64,000 nucleotides of DNA from Candidatus Vicinibacter proximus (lineage in GTDB: Bacteria > Bacteroidota > Bacteroidia > Chitinophagales > Saprospiraceae), in assembly GCA_016713905.1 (NCBI GenBank), contig JADJOE010000003.1, positions 1,302,001-1,366,000 of the forward strand, in the 5' to 3' direction. The notes below the pieces were generated by a model. That model worked only from the letters and a program-made list of their open reading frames with translations. It was not told the DNA's origin and did not search any database. The position numbers were made by a program, and so were the translations under genes. How positions within the stretch are numbered: position 1 is the first letter of the stretch; each line of letters opens with the position of its first letter. Below are positions 34,220-43,334 of this stretch, piece after piece.

Positions 34220-36481
34220 TCACAATTTAGATATTTTTTTAATATATACCTTATTATCTTGATCAATTATTTTTATAACATAAATCCCTCTTGGCAATTC
34301 AGACAGATCAGACTTTCCAATCTTCAAACCTCTTATAAATGTACCCTGAAAATTAAACAACTGAATTTCTGTAATCACCTTATCTGAATGTATCTCCACA
34401 TTTCCATTCGTAGGTATTGGAAAAACATGGACTTTTTCTTTAGGTGTTTCATCAATTAAATTCAAGCATTGATTTGCAGCTCCGGGCGTAACTTTAGAAA
34501 GCAATTGGAACCCTCCTGTTAAATCGGGACATCGGGCAGAAGAATAATCAACCTTTACGGAAGAATAGGACACTTGGTCAAAAATCAAATCGTTAGAACT
34601 GAGTATTAAATTTCCAGCAGATCCTGATAATGAAAAGTTTGTGTGATAATTAAGGTAACTTCCATTTTCGCCATCCGCCCAAACCAATAGATGCTCATTT
34701 GGTGAAATAAATGCATCTTCCGGAAAAGCCCAACTGATAAAATTTTGAGGATCATCACTCACTTTAATTCCATTTAGTGATAAATATCGATCGGTTGTAT
34801 TCCCTAATTCAAACCAGTCTTTTGCCTTACCTTTTTCATTAAATATACCCGAATTGTTAGATGGCACTAACTCATTAATTACCAATTCTCCAACTTGCGG
34901 CATTTGGATTTTAGCTTCTAATGTATAATATTCATGTTCTGCTCTTTCAGGTAAAAAGCTACCAGCCTGACTATTTTCTGCATAAAAATAAAATTGCGTG
35001 AATGGCTTTACAACTGGAATTGACACCCCAAATATGGAATCTCCTGCAAGCCCGTCCCCATGCAGGCCATCATCATACATTTGCACTCTTACAAACCTAT
35101 CGCTAATTTGTGTTCTGTAAGATAAATAAGCTTTGTTACTGTTGGATATTTTTGCATAGATGTTCACCATCGTCCCAATCTTTACTTCCAATGGAATTTT
35201 AGTCCATTCTATTAATGGTGGAGTGGCGGACAAAACATTTTTTAAAAAATTGGCACGGCCATCCATAAGTGGAAATATGCCTGGTGAAGTTGGTGCACCA
35301 TTTGTTCCAGGAGTATTTGTTTCTAGTGCAATTTTAAAATTCTCATACGTGGATAAAAAATTGGAATCATTTTTTACTTCCTGTTCAACCAACAACTGAA
35401 GCTTTTTTGCCCATTCCTTGTAATTACCGGTAACAAAATTCTCCTGGTTGATTGTTCTCATGTGCGCGTAATACATCTTCACATAAAAAGGGTCATTTAA
35501 CAATTTAAAGATTAAAGGCCATCCACTCTCTGATTTATGCAAGTTATGTGTCATCGTTTGCATGGTAGTTGGATTAAGTGAACTTGTAATGCCCCCGGGT
35601 AAAGCAAAACCACCAAAACACATATTAAGGTCCCATACAATCGGGTTCCAAATTCCTTGATGATTTCTATACAAGTAATAATTCTGTCTAAAATTACCTG
35701 TATAACTATCTAAATTAACCAGTACATTATTGAATGCAAGCATCCAAATAAATTTATCCAGATCAGCAAAATCATTGAACTGTTCAAAATGATTATTCAA
35801 ACTATCGCATAACTGTACCAATTCATACCAACCGGTATCTGATTCCAACTCATATTTCCCTAAATAAGAACTTATATTATCTCCCAAATATCCCAGGTTA
35901 GGTCCGTTCCCAAAATTAGAACCAATGGATTCGGGATTGCATTTGATAAAACTATACGCAGAACTCAAGAAATTTCTGAATAAAAATCCTTTATCAATGC
36001 TTTCTGTGTTGTTCATTAATCCATAATATTGGTTATTGATGAAGACTTTTGCAAAATTACTTTTTGGTGCAAACATATATTGCCTGAGAATTTCATATGC
36101 CAATGGCTCACGAATAATCGAATTATCACTCCAGGCGTTGCCTAATTTTATATCATCATAGCCTTGATAGTCTGCACTTTTCACCAGATCAAGTTTAATA
36201 TGCAAAGGGTTTTTATTTCTGGATGGAGAATAGCTGCTGTTCCCTTTAAACTTAACACCTGCAGATAAATATTTTTTATTATTAATCCATACTGAATCTG
36301 CCAATAAATATCCATCATTCCCTGTCTTGGCAGAATCAAGTCTATATTTCCAATTGTCAAAAGAAAAATAAATTTTTATTTCCTGTATGGTTTCGCGATC
36401 ATAAAAATCCTGCCCAAATACTAAATATGGTACTGTTAAAATTATAAGGAAAAAAAAGTATCTTAAACTTTCATATTTCAT
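34220..36481 (-). CDS. Secreted CotH-kinase-like protein with lamin-tail domain and T9SS domain
   Basis: The 753-residue protein has a signal peptide ending VFGQ. A CotH-type domain (about 30-380) shows KFKGNSSY, REPLAYEILR, YYGLMNNTESIDKGFL and IVWDLNMCFGGF. A beta region with DDGLHGDGLAGDSIFG follows, then a lamin-tail-like domain (about 540-660, VINELVPSNNSG and DWFELGN), and the T9SS sorting domain (VFPIPTNGN to KKISKL). CotH proteins are atypical protein kinases; NMCFGG sits where the metal-binding DxD/N is expected. It is 8 bp from the arylsulfotransferase-like gene upstream, so the two form an operon. Confidence 0.88.
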   Translation of the reverse strand: MKYESLRYFFFLIILTVPYLVFGQDFYDRETIQEIKIYFSFDNWKYRLDSAKTGNDGYLLADSVWINNKKYLSAGVKFKGNSSYSPSRNKNPLHIKLDLVKSADYQGYDDIKLGNAWSDNSIIREPLAYEILRQYMFAPKSNFAKVFINNQYYGLMNNTESIDKGFLFRNFLSSAYSFIKCNPESIGSNFGNGPNLGYLGDNISSYLGKYELESDTGWYELVQLCDSLNNHFEQFNDFADLDKFIWMLAFNNVLVNLDSYTGNFRQNYYLYRNHQGIWNPIVWDLNMCFGGFALPGGITSSLNPTTMQTMTHNLHKSESGWPLIFKLLNDPFYVKMYYAHMRTINQENFVTGNYKEWAKKLQLLVEQEVKNDSNFLSTYENFKIALETNTPGTNGAPTSPGIFPLMDGRANFLKNVLSATPPLIEWTKIPLEVKIGTMVNIYAKISNSNKAYLSYRTQISDRFVRVQMYDDGLHGDGLAGDSIFGVSIPVVKPFTQFYFYAENSQAGSFLPERAEHEYYTLEAKIQMPQVGELVINELVPSNNSGIFNEKGKAKDWFELGNTTDRYLSLNGIKVSDDPQNFISWAFPEDAFISPNEHLLVWADGENGSYLNYHTNFSLSGSAGNLILSSNDLIFDQVSYSSVKVDYSSARCPDLTGGFQLLSKVTPGAANQCLNLIDETPKEKVHVFPIPTNGNVEIHSDKVITEIQLFNFQGTFIRGLKIGKSDLSELPRGIYVIKIIDQDNKVYIKKISKL

Positions 36482-36489
36482 GAAAACCG

Positions 36490-38661
36490 TTATTGTGTTA
36501 TGATTAGTTTTTTACAACTTGTTGACTTTTCAGTTTTCAAAACAAGATAATACACTCCTTCATAAAGGTCTTGCAAGGACAAATAATTTACGTTTGAAAC
36601 TTGTTTTACAAGTCTGCCCAGTTGATCCACTAAAATCAAACTAAAGTTTGAATAAGGTTGCAAGTTAAAAATCACCAACTCATCTTTAGCCGGGTTAGGA
36701 GATAAAAACCAGGCCTCTTTCCAACTTAAGTCATTTATTGCTGTTTGGATAAATTCGTATGGGTCGGACAAGATAGATGCACAACCATTACTATCCAAGA
36801 CTTGTACCTGATAAGATCCGGTTTCCTTTGGTAAAAAATACTTTCCTGTTGCCGAATCTATTGGATTTCCATAGAAGAACCACTGATTTCCCAAATCAGC
36901 AGATGAAACAAGAACAGAATCTTCCCTGGTAATTGAAGGCTGTTGTGGAAGTGGGTTAACTTGTATAAGAATACTGTCCCAGGCTACATTTCCATTTTCC
37001 GTCACTTTTAAATGGTACCATGTATTTTTTTCAGGATTGATGTAAGGATCAGGTAAATTAGAATTAAATCCGGATGGATTTGAAGACCAATCATATTGAG
37101 GAGTTCCATTACTTCCGATCAATTTGGAATTGAGTTGTGTAATTTCACCTAAGCAAATTATGGAGTCCAGTGCTGAAACTTCCACCTCCAAGCTTGCAGA
37201 TTTCACTGCAATGGTGATGGATGCGGTTGCTGAACAACCTGCTGCAGATGTTACAGTCACGGTATATGTCGTAGTCAGATTAGGCTTTGCAATCGGGTTC
37301 GGAAGAGTAGAATCTGAAAGCCCTTGAACAGGGGACCAATTATATTTTAATCCAGTGGCAGCAGTAGCAACAACAGAACAATTTAGGTCTACGCTTTCGC
37401 CCGGATTAACAAACATTGTACTAGCAGAAACAGATGCCTGTGGATTTTCAATAAAACACTTTGAATGTCTAAAAGCTTGAGGTATGGGAGCATTACCTTG
37501 ATAAACCCAAAGTTGTTTTCCTGTTGAATCTACTTCGTATACTTTGGAGGCTGTGGCAAGACATATTAACAAATTCCCATTGGGTAATTCCTGACAACTT
37601 CCCATGTTGCTTGTATACCCATTAGCAGAATGACGAAATGAATAATTCACAGGTAAATACGCTTGACCAGGGGATTTGACATATTTAGTTCCGTCCCAAC
37701 TGGATTGAAAATAATCTGCAGCAGTTTGATTATTGCTCACGCCTTGATTGTTAACTGCAGTTAAAAACCCAGCTCTTGGCGCATCTTTTGGCACCCAATG
37801 TGCATCATGCATCACTTTAAAAACAGTGGGACCTGATGCACCATAAGCCGCAGGATTGCCCCACCGATATAGAAATCCTCCACCTACTCCATATTTTCCT
37901 CCAGTATTCTTTGAAGTTTCAGATTTGTTTAAGCTATGGTCAATCACCCACATTTCATTTAAAAAATGAGAACTAAGTACTATTTGATCGAGCCCTTCGT
38001 TATAATCAACCCCATTCATATGAACCCAATCATTCTTATTGTTTTGGTAGTTAATATTCAACATATGGGGATTATTCACAATCGAACTCACATAATTAGA
38101 TAAGGCAGCATTTGTGTTTTGACATAAATGGTCCCACAAATGCCATTCCCAAACGATTTCTGCAGTATTCACACCGGTCGGCTTTAATTCAATTAATTTT
38201 TCAGAATATCTTGATGCATTAGGTCCACCTTTGGCGGTGCTTTCTGCTGCTGTTTTTATCACATACACTATAACCAAAACATTACCATTTGGCAATGGGC
38301 AAAAATCATGATGTGCACATTGAGTATTATCTGAAATGGTATAATCAAACAGGATTTTTCCATTCCAATCTACTTTTTGAATTCTGCCGGTTATTCCACC
38401 TCCTCTAAAAATTGCATTTGGTGCTCCTACCGACCTCCATAAAATTCCGCCTGGCATTAGATGCGAAGAATACGCTGTCTGGCCACTTAAATTGGTCCAG
38501 GACTTGACTACTGAACTATTAGTATCCAGCAAGTTTACTGAATTGGAATTTCCGGGAGCAATCAAAGTAACATATCCCCACTTTTGCGCAATTAATTGAT
38601 TTACAATTATTTGCAATATAAATAAAAAAATAACAACCCGAAAATTTGTATTCGAAATCAT
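36490..38661 (-). CDS. Secreted arylsulfotransferase-like protein with PKD/Ig-like domains and T9SS domain
   Basis: The 723-residue protein has a signal peptide (ending LIAQ) and a beta-propeller-like domain (about 25-410). That domain carries conserved His-rich segments typical of ASST: CAHHDFCPLPNGN, WEWHLWDHL, WVHMNGVDYN, VMHDAHWVP and NYSFRHSANG. Two Ig/PKD-like domains (about 420-500 and 505-575) follow, and the T9SS sorting domain (LSPNPAKDEL to KLIITQ). Classical ASST enzymes transfer sulfate between phenols in the periplasm. The surface-targeted version may act differently or merely use the fold. It is the first gene of the pair with the CotH-like gene. Confidence 0.83.
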   Translation of the reverse strand: MISNTNFRVVIFLFILQIIVNQLIAQKWGYVTLIAPGNSNSVNLLDTNSSVVKSWTNLSGQTAYSSHLMPGGILWRSVGAPNAIFRGGGITGRIQKVDWNGKILFDYTISDNTQCAHHDFCPLPNGNVLVIVYVIKTAAESTAKGGPNASRYSEKLIELKPTGVNTAEIVWEWHLWDHLCQNTNAALSNYVSSIVNNPHMLNINYQNNKNDWVHMNGVDYNEGLDQIVLSSHFLNEMWVIDHSLNKSETSKNTGGKYGVGGGFLYRWGNPAAYGASGPTVFKVMHDAHWVPKDAPRAGFLTAVNNQGVSNNQTAADYFQSSWDGTKYVKSPGQAYLPVNYSFRHSANGYTSNMGSCQELPNGNLLICLATASKVYEVDSTGKQLWVYQGNAPIPQAFRHSKCFIENPQASVSASTMFVNPGESVDLNCSVVATAATGLKYNWSPVQGLSDSTLPNPIAKPNLTTTYTVTVTSAAGCSATASITIAVKSASLEVEVSALDSIICLGEITQLNSKLIGSNGTPQYDWSSNPSGFNSNLPDPYINPEKNTWYHLKVTENGNVAWDSILIQVNPLPQQPSITREDSVLVSSADLGNQWFFYGNPIDSATGKYFLPKETGSYQVQVLDSNGCASILSDPYEFIQTAINDLSWKEAWFLSPNPAKDELVIFNLQPYSNFSLILVDQLGRLVKQVSNVNYLSLQDLYEGVYYLVLKTEKSTSCKKLIITQ

Positions 38662-39156
38662 GGTAATTTGTTTGTTTTTAAAACTTAAAAAGGAAGTCGA
38701 CCTAATTGTGTACTGTAAAAATGTAACATTTTATGTAAATCTAGTTTATTGACATAAGGATACTTTAGAATATTTTTCAAATGTTAAAATATTGACAGTG
38801 ATTTATTTACGAAAGGATATGAATTTTTGCAGGAGACTTAAGATAAAAAGCCCCCAGAGTGTACTTTCAACTGCATACTCTAAATTTTAGAAAAATACCC
38901 AAGGCTATCAACCTAATTTAAAGTCCACATAACATTAAACAAATTAACACATAATGTAAATATTTATTTTATTAAACGTTTATTTTCAATATTTTATACA
39001 TACATATTTAACTAATTTAATTATAATTTTCTAAATAATAATTGTAACCAACTCCTTGAAATTAAAAAGTTAAAATTCAGCAGATTAACACACATTCTAT
39101 ATAAAAATGCTGGAATACCCGTATATTGTAGCGTCTAAATGCTAACAATTATCAAT
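38662..39156. other. Gene-free divergent promoter region
   Basis: About 490 bp between the divergent arylsulfotransferase-like and metalloprotease genes. It is AT-rich with long A/T tracts at 38930-39060. I see no ORF, RNA gene or perfect -33/-7 pair. Confidence 0.55.
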
Positions 39157-42100
39157 ATGAATAAATTATTTACTTTAATCATTTTTGCCATCACCTTCCC
39201 TTGGCTATCGGCTCAGGATGTAATAATTAACAGTAAGAAAATTCCCGTGAATCAGGAATTGTTTCAAAAATTCAAACAAGTTGAGGAATATGAAATCAAT
39301 GTTGAAGACATTCGGAAAAAGCTAGAGAATGTTACCAAAGTTGGAGTGGAAATAGAACTTAATCTTGGCTCAAGAAAAGTGGTTTTGCAACTATTTGAAT
39401 ATGACATGTTTAAAGGGAATGCCATTGTCAAGATTCAAACTGCCAACGGCATTATTTCACGCAACCCAAGCAAAGAATTAAAAACTTTCAGAGGGATTTC
39501 TTCTAGTTTTTCTGGGGGCAATGCTGGAATGACTGTGGCTAAGGATTTTTTGGCCATTATTTTCAATGAAAACGGCCAAACATATTATTTAGAACAAAAA
39601 AATCGAAGTTTGGATCCAAATTTGTCAAATCAGTTCATTTTATATAAAACATCAGATGTTTTACCCGTTAATGGAGTATTATGCGGAGCTGATTTAGTAA
39701 ATAAGTCAAAAGAAGATCACAAAAAAGATTTCGATGGTAGGGAAATTGAAAACAGGAATAAAAGGTGTTATGAAGTTGATTTAGCTTTAGCCTGTGATTG
39801 GAGTTATGCCAGTTTTTATAAGAGTCCCCCTGCTGCTGAAGCAGCCATGGTCAATGTTGCTAACTTTATGCAATTGGATTGGGCCACCCCCTTGTGGGCA
39901 GAATACGTTTATGCAATTACTGACATTTGGATCTCTCCAGATTCTCTTTTAGATCCGTGGAGAAACTCGAATGACATATTTACTCATTTGGATTTATTCA
40001 CAACACTCCAATTTAGTATATTTACAAATGCTCATGATGTTGCAACTTTGTGGACAACAAAATTCACAAGTGGTGCTGTTGGGGTGGCTTGGCTTAGTTC
40101 TGTTTGTTCTGTAGCAGGTGTGAACGTTTGCAGTGAATTCACTCAGGGAATTTTTCTTTTAAAGCAATTACAATCTCATGAGATCGGACATAATTTTTCT
40201 TGTACTCATGATCCACTGGGGCCAACAATCATGTCACCTGTGGTTAATGGTTCCGGAACGTGGTCATTTCAGTCGTTAAATCAAATTTCAGATTATACAA
40301 TCAGAAATGGAGGTTGTTTGGCAGACTGTAGTGGTGGTAATATTCCTATTGCTGAATTTGATGCAGATCCACCTTATGGGTGTATCCCATTATCAGTCCA
40401 GTTTAATAACCTTTCTGTAAATGGAGTTTCTTACAAGTGGACATTCTCCGGAGGAAACCCAGCAACTTCCACAAGCGTTAACCCAGTTGTATTGTACAAT
40501 TCGATTGGAAAATATGATGTTACGCTTGAAGTTATGAACCCCAAGTGTACCGTAAAGGTTACAAAGCCCTTATTTATCGAAACAAATGACCTTCCAACGG
40601 CTGACTTTACCGGCGGAAATGTAGATTTAGTTGTTTTATTCGTAAATAGGTCACAACGGGGAGTAGAATATTTCTGGGACTTTGGAGATGGTGAAACCAG
40701 TGAAGAATTTATGCCGGAACATGAATATGCCAAGGATGGACTTTATAAAGTTTGCTTAACCGTTACCAATGACTGTGGTAGCAAAACAATTTGCAAAAAC
40801 ATTGGAGTCTATACATATCCAATTGCGGAATTCACCTCTGATACTACCTGGGGCTGCGCACCTAAAACTATTAAGTTTTTTGACCGATCATCCAGTAACG
40901 TTATCAATTGGACCTGGTCATTCCCTGGTGGAACACCATCGGGTTCATTCCAAAAGGATCCAGTAGTTAAGTATACGAATCCGGGTGTTTATAAAGTAAA
41001 ACTTTCAGTTAATACGCCTAAGTTTTCAACATCCATTACGAAAGAGATGTATATCCGCATTGATAGTATCCCTGATGCAAAATTTAGTTATCAATCCAAT
41101 GGACCTAACGTTGATTTTACCAATAAGTCTGTGTATGCAAATACTCATTTTTGGGATTTTGGTGATGGGACCACAAGTGTAGAAGAAAGTCCAAGTCATC
41201 AATACAGAGATGGTCGTTACGAGGTGAAATACACCGCTTCTAATGCCTGTGGATCTACCACTGTAAAAGATGTGGTCATTATTGGAACCAAACCAACTGC
41301 CGGCTTCAGAACCCAATCTCCAATTGGTTGTGTACCATTTACAGTCCAGTATGAAAATACATCTACAAGCAGTGCAACAGACTTTATTTGGACCTTCCCT
41401 GGTGGAAATCCTTCAAGCAGTACTGATCGCAATCCAATTGTTACCTATAATGCTAAAGGTAAGTATGATGCAAAACTGGTTGCTAAAAACTTTCTTGAAA
41501 GTGACTCATTGACTTTGACTGATTTCATTGAAGTGAAGGTAGCGCCTACTGCAGAGTTTCAAAACAGCATTACTGGCTTTGTTTCTTATTTTACAAACTT
41601 AAGTACAGAAGCGACAAATTACTATTGGGATTTTGGTGATAATAAAACCAGCACAGAAGCTAACCCAAGTCACAACTACGGCGTGGAAGGAGAATTTAAT
41701 GTAAGACTTATCACTGAAAATGAATGTGGAATTGACACCTTTGACAAGCTTATTGCAGTTTACCTAATACCAAAAGTCAATTTTACAGCAGATACCATTA
41801 GAGGTTGTGCTCCTCTCAATGTGATGTTTACAGATCAGTCTTCTATTGACGTTTTGGAGTGGAACTGGCAATTTGAAAATGGAATGCCGGGTGTATCCAA
41901 TTTAAAAAATCCGATTGTAAGATTTAATATGGCCGGAACATATACTGTAAAACTATCTGTAAAGAATAGTAATGGAACTAACTCTGCAACAAAAGTTAAA
42001 TATATTGAAGTCCTTTCACCTGTCCTTTGCCCTAAAAAGCCGGGAAAGAAAGGGCCTAAATCACTTCCTAATGATGAAGCACTTGTTCAGGTAGACATGT

Positions 42101-42348
42101 CTCAAAGAGCTTACGGAATTTTGGAAACCAAAATTTTCCCTAACCCAACAAATTCAAGTCTGCATATACAAACAAAGGAAAATACAAATTATTCTTTGGT
42201 AAATATGACAGGACAAAAAATTGTTTCTGGTAAAACCACCAGCATTACTACCACGATTGATGTTTCAGACGTTCAACCAGGAACTTATTTCGTAAGATTG
42301 GAGAATAGTCAAATAAATTCTATTCACAAAGTGATTATTTCTAAGTAA
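39157..42348 (+). CDS. Secreted metzincin metalloprotease with seven PKD-like repeats and T9SS domain
   Basis: ATG at 39157 gives a signal peptide (MNKLFTLIIF to SAQ) and a 1063-residue protein; an upstream ATG at 39139 is also in frame. A propeptide-like region (about 25-195) is followed by a metalloprotease domain with HExxHxxxxxH zinc residues His341, His345 and His351 and a Met-turn (TIMSP, about 357-361). From about 396 to 965 come seven PKD-like repeats of two alternating types. The first has a GCxP motif and WxFxGGxP, the second YFWDFGDG-like motifs. The C-terminus is a T9SS sorting domain (IFPNPTNSS to KVIISK). It is likely a surface or extracellular protease of the reprolysin-like group. 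Confidence 0.93.
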   Translation: MNKLFTLIIFAITFPWLSAQDVIINSKKIPVNQELFQKFKQVEEYEINVEDIRKKLENVTKVGVEIELNLGSRKVVLQLFEYDMFKGNAIVKIQTANGIISRNPSKELKTFRGISSSFSGGNAGMTVAKDFLAIIFNENGQTYYLEQKNRSLDPNLSNQFILYKTSDVLPVNGVLCGADLVNKSKEDHKKDFDGREIENRNKRCYEVDLALACDWSYASFYKSPPAAEAAMVNVANFMQLDWATPLWAEYVYAITDIWISPDSLLDPWRNSNDIFTHLDLFTTLQFSIFTNAHDVATLWTTKFTSGAVGVAWLSSVCSVAGVNVCSEFTQGIFLLKQLQSHEIGHNFSCTHDPLGPTIMSPVVNGSGTWSFQSLNQISDYTIRNGGCLADCSGGNIPIAEFDADPPYGCIPLSVQFNNLSVNGVSYKWTFSGGNPATSTSVNPVVLYNSIGKYDVTLEVMNPKCTVKVTKPLFIETNDLPTADFTGGNVDLVVLFVNRSQRGVEYFWDFGDGETSEEFMPEHEYAKDGLYKVCLTVTNDCGSKTICKNIGVYTYPIAEFTSDTTWGCAPKTIKFFDRSSSNVINWTWSFPGGTPSGSFQKDPVVKYTNPGVYKVKLSVNTPKFSTSITKEMYIRIDSIPDAKFSYQSNGPNVDFTNKSVYANTHFWDFGDGTTSVEESPSHQYRDGRYEVKYTASNACGSTTVKDVVIIGTKPTAGFRTQSPIGCVPFTVQYENTSTSSATDFIWTFPGGNPSSSTDRNPIVTYNAKGKYDAKLVAKNFLESDSLTLTDFIEVKVAPTAEFQNSITGFVSYFTNLSTEATNYYWDFGDNKTSTEANPSHNYGVEGEFNVRLITENECGIDTFDKLIAVYLIPKVNFTADTIRGCAPLNVMFTDQSSIDVLEWNWQFENGMPGVSNLKNPIVRFNMAGTYTVKLSVKNSNGTNSATKVKYIEVLSPVLCPKKPGKKGPKSLPNDEALVQVDMSQRAYGILETKIFPNPTNSSLHIQTKENTNYSLVNMTGQKIVSGKTTSITTTIDVSDVQPGTYFVRLENSQINSIHKVIISK

Positions 42349-42373
42349 TCACTTTCAAAATAAATTTAAAAAA

Positions 42374-42402
42374 GGCTGCATTTTTTGCAGCCTTTTTTTT
42401 TT
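42374..42402 (+). terminator. Strong intrinsic terminator after the metalloprotease gene
   Basis: A perfect stem GGCTGCA / TGCAGCC (42374-42380 and 42386-42392) has a TTTTT loop and is followed by ten T residues. It lies 26 bp after the stop codon. Confidence 0.93.
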
Positions 42403-43334
42403 GAACTGAATGAGCAATAAAAAGTTAGACATCAAAGATTATTGCATTATCAAATTTTATACTTTACAGTTTCTATATCAAAGTAAAATACCTTCTAATA
42501 CAAACAAAAAATAGTACAATACTTTCGAACCTGCCTGCTAGACTCAGTCATAAGGACAGCCTACCAGCTGGACGCAGTTAGATAAAGTTGATCCAATTAG
42601 TTGCACACTTACACCGGTGGGCGTAGACCACCTTCTCTTGAAGCACTGTCGTGATTCATTCCCCCCATTTGTCGGATGTCGATCACTCTCTAGAACCAAA
42701 GAAACCCCTCTTTCTATTCAAAAACCTAAACAACACTTTTGATTGCGCTCGATAACTAGTTCCAGCTGTTAGGCCTGGCAGAAAGAAGCTTTTAGGTAGA
42801 CCCAACAGTTTGATTCATTCAGGCAGGCATTACAAGCTTATTATTGCAGACAGATTGACGCTGTGTGGTTGGGGGTATTCACTTAGTGAACTGATGCTCA
42901 TCATTTAGATGGTAATCAAAGATATCTCATTCATTAGAGTACTTTGGTCTATTCGTCTTTTTCCTTTCATACCGAAATTTAGTGCACAAAATTGATTAAG
43001 GAATTTTAAGTTCAATTTTTTGACTGTGTTCGTCCAGTATTTAAAAGATGAACCAATAAAGTAATAATATGATTGTTATCTCCTTTTATGAGTCTATGAA
43101 TATTGTAGATTAAAATTAAATATGCTACTCAAGAAAATTGAAAAATAAAAAGTAAACAGAATTCAGAATTAAACATCCTAATTTAAATATTGTAATTCTG
43201 GATTCAAAGGTTAATTCGTCGAATCAAACAATATTATCAATCCGCCTATAGAGGGCAATATGAAAAATACAAACTAAGTGTTTGTTCAGTTTTTAAAATA
43301 TCATCCAATTATCTAAATGATAAATGGTAAAAAT
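42403..43334. other. Long gene-free stretch of atypical composition
   Basis: About 930 bp between the metalloprotease terminator and the 3' end of the gene at 43335. The part from about 42525 to 42870 is visibly richer in G/C than any neighbouring intergenic DNA and is bounded by an inverted pair CCTGCCTG (42530-42537) / CAGGCAGG (42820-42827). All six frames are broken by stops, so no gene can be supported. It could be a decayed mobile or repeat element or a structured RNA. The remaining 43000-43334 is ordinary AT-rich DNA. Confidence 0.5.

Noticed and set aside
40431..40733. 100-codon minus-strand ORF inside the metalloprotease gene
   Set aside because: It lies opposite the PKD repeats of a clear coding sequence and has no start context or family features.
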